Source: Rhinopomastus cyanomelas (lineage: Eukaryota; Chordata; Aves; Bucerotiformes; Rhinopomastidae). From it: a DNA stretch of 64,000 nucleotides. Position numbers and translations under genes: made by a program. The number at the start of each line of letters is the position of its first letter. Within the stretch, counting starts at the first letter, position 1. Where the stretch lies: contig VXBP01010394.1 of NCBI GenBank assembly GCA_013400115.1, positions 186,001-250,000 of the forward strand. The letters run 5' to 3'. Positions 23,204-36,261 of this stretch are shown one piece after another. A model generated the notes under the pieces. It searched no databases, was not told where the DNA came from, and worked only from the letters and a program-made list of their open reading frames with translations.

Positions 23204-25387
23204 CAGGCTATGAGGGGTCAAGAGTTACTTATAAACATATGTAATTAGAGAAGGTGTTTGTTTTATAGCAAAGTATTATGAGAAGGATCCTAGATGCATT
23301 TAAGGTAAACAAACAAAAATGAATCTCTGAAGTTAGCCTGTGCCCTTTTTTCCTCGGCATTGCCCCAGTTGTTTGGTAAACTTAATGTTCCTACATGTTA
23401 TTGGCTCAATTGAAAAGCAGAGAAATGTGCAACTAGAAAGATGTTGATGTCCTCTACATGACAGACGATATAACCCAAAGGCAAAGCCAAGCTTCGATAG
23501 CAGGTCTGCTCATGCTGTCGCCAATGGATTTCTGTTAGACTTGCGAGCAGCTGTTTGGTTGTTTCGCAGGTCAGTGTAAATTGCCCGGTTCTGTTATGTA
23601 GCTTCTTATTTTTGTGTGATCCTTAATCCCTCACTAGTACTATTTCAAGAATTTTTGGATCAAAATTGTGTTCAAATCATTCTTTTCAGTGTGTACACCT
23701 GCCACAGTGTAAGCACCTCAATTGTGTGTCTTCAGGTCTTACCGGTGAGTCAACTAATCAGCTGTTTGAATGCAGAACAAGCAGAATTAAACCATCACCA
23801 GCTTTGGATTCTGATAGCAGAGACACCATCTGCCCTTTCCATGCAAAACACTGCATTTACCAGGAGCAAGCTTGCTCCTTCCAGAGGGGCTTCAGGAGAG
23901 AGACCTATAGCTGTCAAGTGCTAAATTAACTAATGAACAGGTGGTCTCCAGCATTTGCCGTCGTTGAGGATCAGTTGGCGTATTGCCTACGTTGTGTCAG
24001 GGACCACCGCGTGCTACAGCAAGGAGGGATAACCGGCAAAAATGTCTCTTTTTCCTTTTTCTTTCTTTCAGCAATAGCCTCACTATATAAATACTGAAAG
24101 AAAGCAGATACCAATTCTTCTTTGCATGGAGACCAAAATCTAATGTTTTGTTCATGCAATCCAGTTAATAAAAATTCTTGGCCAGTTAGGAAAGCTAATT
24201 CCTTCATGTTGTTGTGAAAGCAGATTCTCTGAAGATTTGCGTTCAAGTCACCGACCAGAAATCCCCATTGTTCACAAACATTGCTCGTTTCTAGGCTTGA
24301 GGCATGAAATATCCCCTTCATAACACGACAAATGGAGGTGGTGAAGAGGACTGAGGGTTACCCTCAGGAGAGCAGGGCACAGCCCTTGGCAGCGCAGCTG
24401 GCACATGGGTGGGTGATGCAGCCTTTGAAAGGACTGAACGTACAGGCTGCTTCAGTGTTGTAGGGATTTGTCACAGACACTTAGTCTCCTACAGAGTTGG
24501 GTCAAGATGAAGCCATCCCAGCTTCTCATGCAAAGATCTCAGTAGTACGTGAATGATGGGACAGTCAGTTGGCTTTTCTTGGAAAAGCAGTGAAATGGAT
24601 GGAGGACCATGTTCCACATGTCTGCGTTAGCAAGGAAAACCACCTCTTGAATCCCAAAAGACAGTACGGACCATGTGCCACACCTAGCCGACGCTCTGTC
24701 TGTACTGCCTGCTCTCTTAACTTCAGCAGGACAAGACTGACATCCGCAAGTAGCGTAGATCATTTGCACTATTTTCCCACTCTGTTATTAGTGCATTTTA
24801 GTTTTTCTATTGTCTGATGTATTTTGTTTACTGACTACATTGTCTAGCCCTAAATAATTTCTTTGTGGTTGAGCTGTGACATGATTCATATCACTAGAGG
24901 AGAATTTTTGTGATACTTCCAGTTAAACTGAACAATTACTGCAGGACTATTTGTAAATTACAGTAGCGGCAGAAAAATCAATTAGATTCTCGTTGTAAAA
25001 ATCATTACATCAACTGCATTGTATTTTTTCTTTCTTTTGCTTAATGCAGAACGGGAGTGACAAGAAAATCAAGTTACCGCTCTAATCGTTTTCTCTGGGC
25101 CCAGCAATTACAGCTGTTACTAAATTCATGATAGCGTTCACAATCCCATTACTTTGCATTGCAGTACGCGCAGCCAAACGCAGCAGCCATGAGGAGAGTG
25201 GACTAACGGTCATGACTTTCTACTATTTTACTTCTCCATTCTGAAACGATGGATGTTTCTAGGTTAGGTAGGTACCAAACGGGAGGAAAAAAAAGAAGAC
25301 ATTTGGATAGAAGATATTTTAGCATCTCGGAAGAGCTTTTTATTGAGGTATTGAGACTTTATTCAGGTATTTAGGTGTTTTTGTTGT

Positions 25388-25457
25388 TGTAGGTATGGTT
25401 GGACTCCGTGATCCAAGAGGTCCTTTCTGACCATGATCATTCTCTGAATCCATGAGT
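25388..25457 (+). mobile_element. CR1 LINE, short 3' end
   Basis: Only the last ~70 bases of a CR1 remain: 'ggtatggttggactccgtgatccaagaggtcctttctgacc' followed by a decayed terminal repeat ('atcattctctgaatccatgag'). Confidence 0.75.
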
Positions 25458-27841
25458 GTAAAAGGAATCTGGAACACTATTTAATCTTATTTATTGTATA
25501 TGCAAATGTATTTCATATATATGAGAAAATTACAAACATACGTATGGTGCAATGGCAATGACTACATACTCCTGAATTTCCATCTCCTTCTCCCTCCATA
25601 GTGCTAGCATGGATTCGTGTTCTGAATGACTGAAAAAGATGTAATGTTCCTCAGGGAACTCCTCTATTCCTAATAGCACTGAAACCTCTTGGGTGGATGT
25701 TTCGTGGTCACCTGCCTAGGGATGGCCAGATGTAATAGGTATGGGCTCTGTACTCTCCATTAAACCATGGAAAGGTGTCAGGTGGACGCAAAATTCAGCT
25801 CTTGTGACTTCAACAACTATCCTCAGTCTCGAACTGCTTCTGCTCAGAAGACTCATCTGAGCAGCTTTTCTTGATGTTGTCTACAAGAGACATATAACAA
25901 TAACCTCCTGTAAACAACATTACATGAATCCTTAGAGATGTTATGTGAAGCCTGGAATTTTAAAATCAGCTTCTGCTTTTTGCAACAGAAATAGCCTCCT
26001 GGTGTTGCTGTGTGGGCCATGCCTTGGTTCTTGGTATCTGGATATAGGGAGGAAGTTGTTTTCCATGAAGACAGGCGAGCAGCAGACACCAGGCTGCTCA
26101 GGTAGGTTGTGCAGTCTCCCTCCTTGTAGGTTTTAGAGTCCAGACAGGATAAAGCCATGGGCAACTATGGGAGGGAACAGCCTGTACAGCTTTGATCTTC
26201 TTGAGAGCAGACTCTGTCCTTGAGCAAGTATGCTAGCAAGATAACGACGCTAAAGCTGCAGACTGAGGAATGAATTGTTTTTTATACATGACTTTGCTTT
26301 TTTTAGAGACTCCTTTTCACTCTTCTGACTTCTCCTAGGCACAGTAAGTTTAAGAAATAGAAGTTAGGTCATGCTGTTGTAACCAATGGTATGAAGCCAA
26401 GTGTATCTGTAGTGATAACAGTGTGCATAAAAGGGCATAGAATAGATCGATAAATGATTGTGCTTTGTCCTCACCTCTTCATTGCGGAGTCTGTGCCAGT
26501 TAATTGCCACGGGCAACCATCTCTGCTGTCAGAGCCAACTCTTACAGAGTAGGGACAGTCCAGCCTGTGACTTTAGGGTTTTGTGCGCAGAGAAGCAGGA
26601 GACAGAAGTCTGTTTTTCTCTTAGTCGCACTATGTGCAAGAAGATACTGTGCTGAGGATCCAGATATTTGTTCTGGCATCACTTTTTTACTGGTCCAAAA
26701 TATTTTTCCCATACATTCCTTGTGATTTAGTGTTATTTCTGTCCCTGTGAATGCACTTAGCAGAAAGTCATGCAATTATCTGAGTCATCCACATTAGTCA
26801 CTCCATTTTTTATTGTATGAAGAGATTTCCCTACATGTTCCTTTACTTATTTAGTTGTGACCCTTCTGAAATGACACATTTCATTCTGAGAGAAACAGAA
26901 ATGGCCAGTGAAGCTGGGTTTATAATGCACCAGGGGGTTAAATTAGTTTCTGGACATGGAAAATGCTCTGTACAGCAGTCCTTCCCGCTAAAGATTCCTG
27001 TCTTGCCTTCTCAGTCTGTTTAGTTTTCATTATGAAATTAGAACTCTTATTTTTTTTTTAATCTAAACCTTGTAGGATGGTAACTACTTTTTTTGGGTGG
27101 TTTTTTGAGGATGCTTCCAAACTAAATTTCACTTTTTCAGTAAGTTCTCTACATCTGTTTTGTGGAAGTTTGTTTGGAGAGTTACTCAAGTACATGACGG
27201 TTCTCCATTGTGACTGGTGGGGTCAGTGTGTCAGAGGCACAGGCACACAGGCAGAGGGAAGGCTTCACTGGAGATTACGTTAGGGTGGTGTGTTTGAATA
27301 CTCACACGCAGCTTGCGTGTTCCTCTCATGATCCTTTTGGCACAGGAGCCCAGTATGTACCGGTTAGCACATATCAGTCCTTTGGAATTCAAACAGGACT
27401 CTAATACAGTGATTGATTGTGCTAAAGAGTAGGGAAACAAAACCTCCAGGTCTTACAACTCTGATTAATTTCTTGGCTTGTTTATACACTCATCATTTCC
27501 AGTGGGATGAAATGCAGAGTGCTGTGAATTCTTCACATTCAGGTTGCGTTCCTGTGTGTTAATGAGTCACCTTAAAAAGTTTTGCTGTAGCTGCACTCGC
27601 TTTTAAAACACTGTTGTTATTCAGCAGGCAGTAAAACCAAGTGTGATGCTGCTGCTGTCAATATCATCGTCTGAAAGCACCCAGTCCCTTTCCAACTGGT
27701 TAGACCAAAGCTTTCCATAGTTGAGACGTGAAGATGCCTGGCCACCTCCGAACTGTTTAATGCAGCATGAAAATATCATGCACTGATCATGCAGTGATTT
27801 TCCCTGCACATGTGAATGATCATTTGGTGCTTAATATGATG
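25458..27841. other. No gene seen; unique DNA
   Basis: No exon or repeat family is recognised. The stretch 25475-25545 is strongly AT-rich. Open frames are all under about 105 codons and overlap on both strands. Confidence 0.5.
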
Positions 27842-27908
27842 ATGCAGTGTCAGGGCGTAGGCTGGACTTGATGATCTCAGAGGTCTCTTCCAGCCTCAAT
27901 AACAATAA
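27842..27908 (+). mobile_element. CR1 LINE, short 3' end
   Basis: The sequence 'gtaggctggacttgatgatctcagaggtctcttccagcctcaat' is a CR1 3' terminus. It lies 80-90 bases before a second CR1 in the same direction, so two insertions (or one element and its partial duplicate) are stacked here. Confidence 0.8.
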
Positions 27909-27989
27909 TACTTTCACTGAAGCTGAAGTTTTTGCAAGAGAGAGATCTTGCAGATGACTTGTGTCCTGAAAGTGATTCTGATGGCAGTA

Positions 27990-28231
27990 GTTGTTTAAAG
28001 GGGAAGGTTAGGTTGTATATCAAGAGGCCCTTCCTCACAGAAAGGGTGATCAGGTACTGGAATGGACTGCCCAGGGCAGTGGTGGAGTCCCCATCCCTGG
28101 AGGTGTTTAAGAACAGACTGGCTGTGGCCCTTAGTTCCCTGGTCTGGCCAATGTGGTGATGTTAGGTCATGGGCTCGGTTGGGTGATCTTAGAGGTATTT
28201 TTCAGCCTCAGTAATTCTGTGATTCTGTAAT
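27990..28231 (+). mobile_element. CR1 LINE, 5'-truncated 3' fragment
   Basis: Sense CR1 starting in the ORF2 C-terminus. The frame reads 'RLYIKRPFLTERVIRYWNGL' followed by '[17 protein letters not shown]'. The 3' UTR is of the 'GGGTGATCTTAGAGGTATTTTTCAGCC' type and the end is 'aattctgtgattctgta' at about 28215-28231. The 75-codon open frame 27932-28159 is this remnant. Confidence 0.93.
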
Positions 28232-29455
28232 ATACAATACTAACTACTACATCCTTTTTAAAGGCTCAGATATGTTGTAGTAGATAAGTCTGTATTATAC
28301 AAATCAATCTGGCCTAAAATCTTTTGGTTTCTTGGCTTGTGTCCAGCATCTGAATTTTGACTTAAACAGTGTTAGTGTTTGTTCTCCTCTCTCCTGCCCT
28401 TGCAGTCTGAGAATCCTTGCACTAAATGATTACTTTAGCCAAATGTTTAGAAATCAAGGAAAAAATAGCTTCATTTTCTAATGTTTAATGGAAATGATGA
28501 TTCTTTTTGCAGATTCTCTTGTGAAATTAGACCTTGGTTCTGGGAGGTGCAAAGGCAGTCCGACAGGCACCAGGAATGCTGCCTTCATTTGTCTGTTTCT
28601 GTTATACATGTTTCCAGATGATTCTTGGTATCTTCTTTTAACTGGCTGAAAGGAATAGTCCATCCTTTTTCCAGTTCAATCAGAACCATGTAATGCTGCT
28701 AGATAGGGACTGACCCCGTCTAAAGTATGGGTCCCCTGGAAGTCCCAGTTGGAGTCAGCTGGCTTTCCATGTGTATTTGTCATCTTGTTATTTGCACAAG
28801 CAGTAGTTGTGCTCAGTTCTTGCAGCGCTCTGAATCCCTGTGTGTTTCTTTGGACAGAACAGTGTGGCTTGTTCCACCAAGCTTATCAGAGGAAATGAGA
28901 AATGTCCTAAGAGGATCCTGCCAGCACTGCCCAGCTGATGCCACTGCAGCACTGGCGCTCGGTGTGCGTGAGCGCTGGGTTTGGTCTGTCCCCATAAATA
29001 TTTCCATGCCGATGTAAGCATCTCCCGTACGTTGCACTGGGAGTAATTTACACATGTCTCGTGGATCAGTTTCCTTTGTAGCCCCACACACTTTCACCAG
29101 ATGACTTGAACCCTGTTTTCAAAGTGGTGCTGGAGCACACAAAGCAGAGTGGGGAAGCTGCAGCTGCAGGGCTATACCAGTAGAAAGAAAAAATGTATTG
29201 TTGGTTACTGACAAATGCATAACTGGTGAAGAATGGATTTCCAAGGAAGGGGAAGTGCATGTGTGTGTAATAGGTTATGCAGGCTTCTGGCTGGACACCT
29301 CTAGGCTTTGCCATAGGTGTGCGTATATCTGTATATATCGCTATATGCGTGTGTGTATCTCTGTTCAGGGGCAGTGAGAAGAATGTAGAACTAACTTTTT
29401 TTTCTGGGGAGTGGTGGTAAAAGTTTATGGAAAGAGAAAAGCTATACAGTAGAGC
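28232..29455. other. No gene seen; unique DNA
   Basis: No exon or repeat family is recognised. A short TA/TG-rich simple stretch lies at about 29316-29362. Overlapping open frames on the minus strand at 28788-29464 are under 135 codons and have no recognisable domain. Confidence 0.5.
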
Positions 29456-29937
29456 CCTCAACACAAGAAGGATGTGGACTTGTTGGAGCAGGTCCAGAGA
29501 AGGCTACAAAAATGGTCAAAAGGTTGAAGCACCTTTCCTATGAGGACAGGCTGCAAGAGTTGGGGATGTCCAGCTTGGAGAGGAGAAGACACCGGGGTGA
29601 CCTTACAGTGGCCTTCCAGTACTTGAAAGAGGCTACAGAAAAGCTTGTGAGGGACTGTTCACAAGTGTGTGCAGCAACAGGATGAGGAGTAATGGTTTTA
29701 AAGTAGGGCAGGAGAGATTTAGATTGCATGTTTTTAAAAAGTTCTGTACAATGGGGGAACAAACACTGCAACAGGTTGCCTAGAGAGGTGATAGAAGCTC
29801 TATCCCTGGAGGTATTCAAGGTGAGGCTGGATGGGGCTTGGAGCAATCTGATCTAGCTGGATGTGCCTGCTCACTGCAGGTTGGACTAGATGACCTTTAG
29901 AGATGCTTTCCAACCCAACATATTCTGTGATTCTAAA
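29456..29937 (+). mobile_element. CR1 LINE, 5'-truncated fragment (~480 bp)
   Basis: Sense CR1 beginning at 'ctcaacacaagaaggatgtggac' in ORF2. It continues through 'tcctatgaggacaggctgcaagagttgggg', 'cttggagaggagaag', 'gccttccagtacttgaa' (the 'AFQYLK' variant of the tail domain) and 'caacaggttgcctagagaggt'. The 3' UTR 'ggttggactagatgacctttagagatg' ends in 'tattctgtgattcta'. Several stops break the frame. It is a third CR1 subfamily, distinct from the 8.45-kb and 10.5-kb copies. Confidence 0.95.
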
Positions 29938-32519
29938 ATTGAACAGGATTATTCCTGTTGATTTATTATTTTTACCTGGATGTGTTTCACAGTGACTGTT
30001 TTAGAAATGAATTTCAGTAATAAAAATGACTATGTTGTACACTGTGAGAATGCAGTGAACTGATGTGGTAGTGTGCAAGCCATGGGAATTACCACCTTGG
30101 AATTACTCAATTTGAGTTAAAAACAGCCTGAGGAAGGATGACTAGGGATGGTTGTCTTAAGCACTGGTGATGGCAGTCTGGCCGAATGTGTTGTTTGTGA
30201 TTCCCATGCCTTCTCTTCCCAAAGTATAAAGAGAAACAGAAGAACCCCAAAGCAAATAAGAGGCTGATTTGCAAAGAAACAGTTGTGCGGCTCAGGACTG
30301 TACATCATCAGTGCTGTGAGACACAGCCAAGAATGGCATCTTGTAGCAGATGCTCTTAAATCAACCATTTTCAGTGGAGATAGCTAGTTAAACATCTTCT
30401 TATGTAACCGAGTATTTGCAACAGATCTCCAGATAAAACTGTAAGTGCCTCCTAACGGTGGTTTTCTCAGTTCAGTGAAGACCTGACAGCATGCTCTCTT
30501 GGTGAAACTGAGCTCTTTGCAACATTTTCTGTGCATTGAGATGGTGCCGCACAGCTCTCCTACATGAAAACATGTGTTCTCATAACGTGAGGCTGAGTAG
30601 CTGGCAGGAGCATTTTGATGACTTATTGTTCAAAGAAAGAAAACAAGAACCTTAGAAATGGACTCCGTGGTTCAGGGGTACTGCCTGTGGTACTGGTGGT
30701 CTATGTGAAATATTTGTCCTCCTTGCTGACAGAACTGTCTTGGAACCCATGCAGAGATATTTCTAGCTGCATCTCTCCACGCACGTTCTGTTCTTGTTCT
30801 TTTGGTTTGGTCATAGCGTGTCTCTTACATACGATGAAATCATACAATTAAATTTCATGCAATTAAGGGGAAGGAAAGGGAGGATGAGGGCAAGGCTGCC
30901 TGTTTCTACTAGATTATTTTGGGAATCCCTGTCTTTGCAAATAATTTCATGGGGTCTAAAGTTAGACTAAACAGTGTATTAGGGATGTATCAGTGTATGG
31001 AAGACTGCTTCTGCCTTGGTAAACAAAAGGGGATAGAGTTGCTGTGTGTTTGATGTGCCTTCTAGCTCCACATGATGTGCCTTCTAGCTCCACACAGTAC
31101 ATTTAATTCTTCACAGAAAGCACTCTTGCACTCATACAGCTCTGCTGAAGGTTTTCTTCAGTGCCTGTGTCGAAATCACAGAGTAGTGACTAGGCTCACA
31201 CAAACACACGGAGAGAGCTCACCACCAGGCTTCTGCTGTTGTTTAAAGCAAGCAAAACATTTATCCTGCATCACTCTTCTGCTTAACAATCCCGAGCACA
31301 GCATGCTTTTATTAGTTGGTTGATTGCCGTTGTAAGCCCTTTCCCTTCCACTCCCATCACTTCTTGTTTTCCTACGAGGTTCGTGTGCCATCAAAGTCCT
31401 AGTGGAAAGGAAAGCAGAGGGCAGTGTTGTTGGGGGACTTTGGGATAGGGTTGGAGAGGGAAAAGGATTTAATGCTGATAGGGAAGAGGCTCTTGGGCAG
31501 CCGTTTGGGGGGAGAGTTAAAAGATTAGACAATAAATTTACTTAACAGAGACTAATCTACTGGGACTGAACTTCATATCCTGTTTTGGGATAATATATTT
31601 CCTTCTGTGCTCTGGAATGAATCTGTCATCTCAAGTCTAATAATGAGAGGCAGAGGATTTCTAATCTCTGACCCCCTTCCATATAATTTAATAAAAGCTG
31701 GTTTCTTTATTTTATTTGGAAACTAACTTATTAAACTAATGCTCTTCTAAGAACCCAGCACAGGATTTTGTGTTTTAAAGTTTTTCAAAATGGATTTGGC
31801 CTTTTATTTAATTTGGGCCAATAATGTTCCTGCAAAGCATTTGTTGCAGCCCTCATTGCAGAGCAGAGTTGTTTATCTCTCGGCATCTCTGTTGAAATGC
31901 AGCGATGAGAAGCAGAGGCAGACATGCTCTTTGCACATTCTTGGATCTGTATCGTCACCAGATTCCATCTGACTGGGGTAGACAGAGGCAGGAGACCCAA
32001 AGCTGGCGTGCGACTTTCTGTAGCAGGGAATGATCGCTATGTGGGAAGCTGACGCGGTTTCAAATGTGGTAACCACATGCATGGGTTAGCTGTAAAATCA
32101 CAAAATGTGTCCTCTTCCTTCTTCCAAATGGCCACTTCTCCTGCGGCTGCTGGAGAAGTGCCACAGCGCTGACCTGATACGTGGACTTTACCAAAGTGCT
32201 CGGTCCTCTGCAGTTTGTTGGGAGAAGTTCTCCTCACCTCTTGGGGAGCCCGAAGACACACTGTGATTGATAAATTACTCTGTGGGTTTGAGGAAAGTTG
32301 TTACTCCCAAGTTCTATAGTGGCAGGTCATGCTGACATCTCCTTGCTGCACTTGATTAAGGGTCAGGAAAATGCAGCAAAGTACAAGGTTGAACTTCCAA
32401 CTGCAAATTTGGATCTAAAATGCAAGAGGAAACATTCTGATCCGTTTCTGTAAAGGCCTGTGTGAAACTTAGGTCTGTGCCAGGGCAGTGTGAAGGACTG
32501 GGGTCTCCCAAGGAGCTCT
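29938..32519. other. No gene seen; unique DNA
   Basis: No exon or known repeat family. It contains a perfect 22-bp tandem duplication at 31051-31094. Open frames are under 120 codons and overlap on both strands. Confidence 0.5.
31051..31094. repeat. Perfect 22-bp tandem duplication
   Basis: Two identical adjacent copies of a 22-base unit, tgatgtgccttc followed by tagctccaca. No mismatch between the copies indicates a recent or error-prone local duplication, or an assembly artefact. Confidence 0.97.
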
Positions 32520-32957
32520 GTCCCAAGGCAACGAAGATGATAAAAGAGGTGGAGCACCTCTCTTACGAGGAGAGGCTGAGGGAGCTGGGTCTCTTTAGCT
32601 TGGAGGAGACTGAGGGGTGACCTCATTAATGTCTACAAATATTTGAGGGGTGGGTGTCAGGAGGATGGAACTGGGCTGTTCTAAGTGTCATCTAGTGATA
32701 GGACGAGGGGAAATGGTTATAAGCTGGAACATAAGAGGTTCCACATCAACCTGAGAAGGAACTTCTTCACGATGAGGGTGACAGAGCACTAGAACAGGCT
32801 GCCCAGGGGAGTTGTGGAGTCTCCCTCACTGGAGATATTCAAGACCCGACTGGACAGGTTCCTGTGTGACTTGGTTTAGGTGATCCTGCTGTTGCAGGCG
32901 GATTGGACTAGATGATCTTTCGAGGTCCCTTCCAATCCGTAATGATTCTATGATGTC
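32520..32957 (+). mobile_element. CR1 LINE, 5'-truncated copy, young subfamily
   Basis: Sense CR1 of the same subfamily as the 8.45-kb and 62.6-kb copies. It starts near 'ggcaacgaagatgataaaagaggtggagcacc' and continues through 'ggtgacctcattaatgtctacaaatatttgagg', 'gtgagggtgacagagcac'-like sequence and 'ggattggactagatgatctttcgaggtcccttccaatcc', ending 'taatgattctatgat'. Relative to the 8.45-kb copy it lacks a few bases around 'cttggaggagact' (near 32598-32610), so the ORF2 frame is broken. Confidence 0.95.
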
Positions 32958-35900
32958 TCCAGCAGCAGTCATACTCCTTCAGTGCAAACCCACCAGTCCC
33001 TGCTTATCACAGACGTTCACCTGTGATATTCAGATCATTTCTGTGACTCTCATCCTACATGAGCATAGTAAACAGGCTTTTCTATAAAAACCATTTTCAT
33101 TTGACTTACGTTCAGCTGCAGAGTTTTTACTTTGGGGGGGAGGTTTGTGTTACAAAAAGGCTAAACAGGACAGAGGATGAATTTCAGATTTGTCAGGGTG
33201 AATTTTAGGGACTAAGCTACAGTAATAACAGGCCTGACCAGTAGCTGTGTGGTCAGATTTTTAGGTTTCTGTCAAAATAAAAGTTTAGTCTGCACAGCGA
33301 TTAAGAACTTGTTTACATCCCTGCCAGAACTCCAAATCTCAACAGGCATCTCTTGAAGCTACTCGGTCACTCTGTTTAATCTTCCAGATTGCTGTATCCT
33401 GAGTTCTGTTCCTGTTCTGGATGCTGGGGTTTGCTGGGGTGTGGGGGTCTGAGGACCCTGCAGTGCCATTGCCCAGTTCAGGCAGTATGTTACTCAGTCA
33501 ATTATTTCATCCTTTTCAGAAAGGTGCTTTAGAAACCCCAGACATAGCTCATGCAGCACTTGAATCTGAGCATCAACATAGAGGACAGTCTTTTCTTTTC
33601 AAAAAATTGGAACTTGGCTCGTTGTCACACGCTGGAGTCCAGATGCTCAGCGAGGCCACTGCTGGGTTTGCAGGAAGTGATGTGGAACTAGGCTGCTCAG
33701 CACGGGCTGTTCGGTCCAAGCTCTGGGTATCGGGCATGCACGAACAGCATGGCTCTGCTGTGATTTCCTAGGTGACTTTTTGTGGTTGCTGTTGGATTCA
33801 TAAATTAACAAGATCTTAGTTTTAAAAATAGAATTAATTTTGGGATGTCAGTCCTCTAAGGAACACAATTAAAATGTGAGTATTTTGTTATAACCACCTA
33901 TTTCCATAGTAACAGCAAGTCATAGACTCATCAGATTCCCCAGTCTCTTTTATATCCTACTGTTACCTTGTTGTTGAACAGCTTTCTCTTCAGAGTAAAA
34001 CCCAGTAACTCTTATTTTCCATTAGCTGTAACAGGTCCGGTAATTAGAACAGTAAATTTTGTCCAGTAAACAGAGCGTGTACTTAGCTCTGGTACTGCTG
34101 TTTCTACAGCAGAAGAAACATGGAGACATTGGCAGTTTTAGAACTGATGCTGGTATTTTTGGATAATGTAAACAGCAATTATGGGAAAAAAAAAGGTGTT
34201 TTGCTTCATCTTGATCGCTGACACAGTATGGATGCATTCGTATTACTGGATGGTATCTTGTCTTCAGAGAGACCTTTGCTGAAGTGGTTTATATGCAAAG
34301 TATGTTTGCCCCTGCATTTTGTTTGTCTAAGTGGAAGAAGCAGCAGATCGATGAAAATTAGCTGTTCACGAGGGGTAACGGGAACAGAAGCGCAAGTTGG
34401 AGGGAAGATGGTGGGGTTTTATGGGGAAAGGTGATTTGCTGTAGCGCAGAGACAAGAACACTGGATTGGTACATCTGGAATGTTTGACTTTTCCCCATTA
34501 ATCGCAAAAGTCAACCTTGTGACTTTCGTGGATTGATTCCCCCCCATTTTAGCACTCTGAGTCATTAGGCTGTCTGCTTCATTATATGTGGTAGCACCTC
34601 ACACTCCATAAATCTAAACACTAACTGCGCTTCTCACGCATGTGGCTGTTATTTCTGGGTTTGCTGTCTGTCTGTGTGAATTCATATTCTGTTTTCTCTC
34701 CATTTTTATTGAAGGTGCCAGTGTTATCTGTTTGCTTACTAACAAAGACTTAAAGCCACATGAGTGACCTCCAGGAGGTCTGATGCTGCATTCAAAGTAG
34801 GCAGGCTTTCAAATCACAATTCTTTGAAGTCTAGCTAGATGGTTAACTTACCTTTCATTCTCTCTCTTTCTTAAAAAAACCCAAAAGACACAGGCGGAAT
34901 GGGAAGCGAGGAACTCTGTTCCCTGCTTCACCTCTGCAAGTTATCTTTCCGGGTTAGGTCCAGGGGGCTTTTAGTTGGGCTTCTGGGGCAGGTGCTTGTA
35001 TGGTTTGTACTTGTTCTGTGAGTACATACATGAATTCAGTCTCCAGGACTGTCCCCGAGGCCTTTCAACAATCCTATAAATTCTTATTATCCAGACAAAA
35101 CCAAAACCTATTTCTAATTGAGAAAGCAGGTCTTCTGATTCCTTCTTTTCTTAACTTCTTTTAAGGCAAAAGCAGCCAAGCAAGATTGCTGAAAGCTCTA
35201 ACATCTTCAGGAAGACTTTGTTCTGTTCCCCTGCTTTGTCCTCTGTAATTCACTGGCTGTAATTCACATGTGAGATTCTGGAAGAGAAGTGACTCAGCGT
35301 TCCTGATGTACCCTACAAGTAGTGTGAAGAGCTGAAGAAATGTAGTTTGCAGTGTATTTTCCTAAGCTTGGATGTCATTTCAGCATTAAGAAGGTTTACT
35401 TGACTGACTCTTATAGCGGGAGGGAAGCCCAAAGTAGTTTATGCTTTATGGTGCTCCTCTTACTAGGAGGAAGCAAAGTAGGGTGATGTCTTCCTGATGC
35501 TGGATGTAATTTTGCAAAGATTTCCTGTAAAATGCAGTTTAGGGTTCTTCTATTATGAATTTGTAAGTCACTGAAACTGTTTAAATAGCAATAAATCACC
35601 GTACAGGCTGGCCAGAATGAAAGAGGTTGTGGGTTAAACTGTAAGTACTGCAATAGTAAACTATACTGGATAACTTTACAAACATTTTCCTCCATAGTTT
35701 ATATTTGTTGTATTCTGGGCCTGTTACAGCTGAAGAGGATTTAACATTTTGATCTCTAAGTCTAGAGTTTTAAATAAATCTAAAAGTCTGAGAAAGGGTT
35801 CTCATTTTGCTAGTGCCCCTTGGAAAGGATTTTCCCAGCAGCAGTTACGATCCGTGCACCATAAAATAATACCTGTGGGTTAGGTGAGCTGAGAGCTCCT

Positions 35901-36261
35901 TATTTCCATTGTCCTTTTCATGTTTTGTCCCTGACACAGTAACCTCTGAGGAGAGGTTTCCTCACAAAGCTCCTTTCACAATTCTCTGGTAACGTGGAGG
36001 GCTGCCAGTGTGAAAGTACATCAGGCCTCCAAATTAGGGAGGTTTTCTATGCCATGTGAAATCCACTTTTGTATGGACAGCTGCTCAGTGTTCACTGTCT
36101 AGGAATTGGGGGGAAAATAGGGTTCCTACAAAAATGCATGTCTTCAGTGAGCTTTTAAAGGTAAAAGTAATCACCAGCTTTTACAGAGAAGCTGCTCTTC
36201 TGTAGAGCATCTTTGAGCCTCATCAGGGTGGTGCATAGATGGGGCTCTCAGAAATCTGTCC
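32958..36261. other. No gene seen; unique DNA
   Basis: No exon or repeat family is recognised. The open frame 33421-33771 (116 codons) has no recognisable domain. A 15-base palindrome lies at 34766-34780 (gacctcc-a-ggaggtc). Confidence 0.5.
34766..34780. repeat. Inverted repeat, 7-bp arms, 1-bp centre
   Basis: gacctcc-a-ggaggtc, a perfect inverted repeat. The flanking T (34765) gives a TGACCT half-site resembling that of nuclear receptors, but the partner half reads AGGTCT, so a functional site is speculative. Confidence 0.85.

Larger units (their letters stand above)
15798..25387. other. No gene seen; 9.6 kb of mostly unique DNA
   Basis: No exon, RNA gene or CR1 was recognised. Items inside it are a CTCF-like sequence (19000-19013), a compound hairpin (20330-20368), a CpG-rich patch (21729-22107) and an imperfect AT-rich tandem repeat (23151-23203). 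Two overlapping minus-strand open frames at 17695-18227 (141 and 165 codons) show no family resemblance. The segment 25030-25210 reads like a candidate conserved non-coding element. Confidence 0.45.

Noticed and set aside
23734..23752. Possible micro-exon cttcag-GTCTTACCG-gtgagt
   Set aside because: A nine-base exon cannot be supported without transcript evidence.
23666..23929. 87-codon Cys-rich open frame (nine Cys)
   Set aside because: The first codon is TTG, not ATG. There is no signal peptide, the Cys spacing fits no family that I recognise, and an overlapping + frame is also open.
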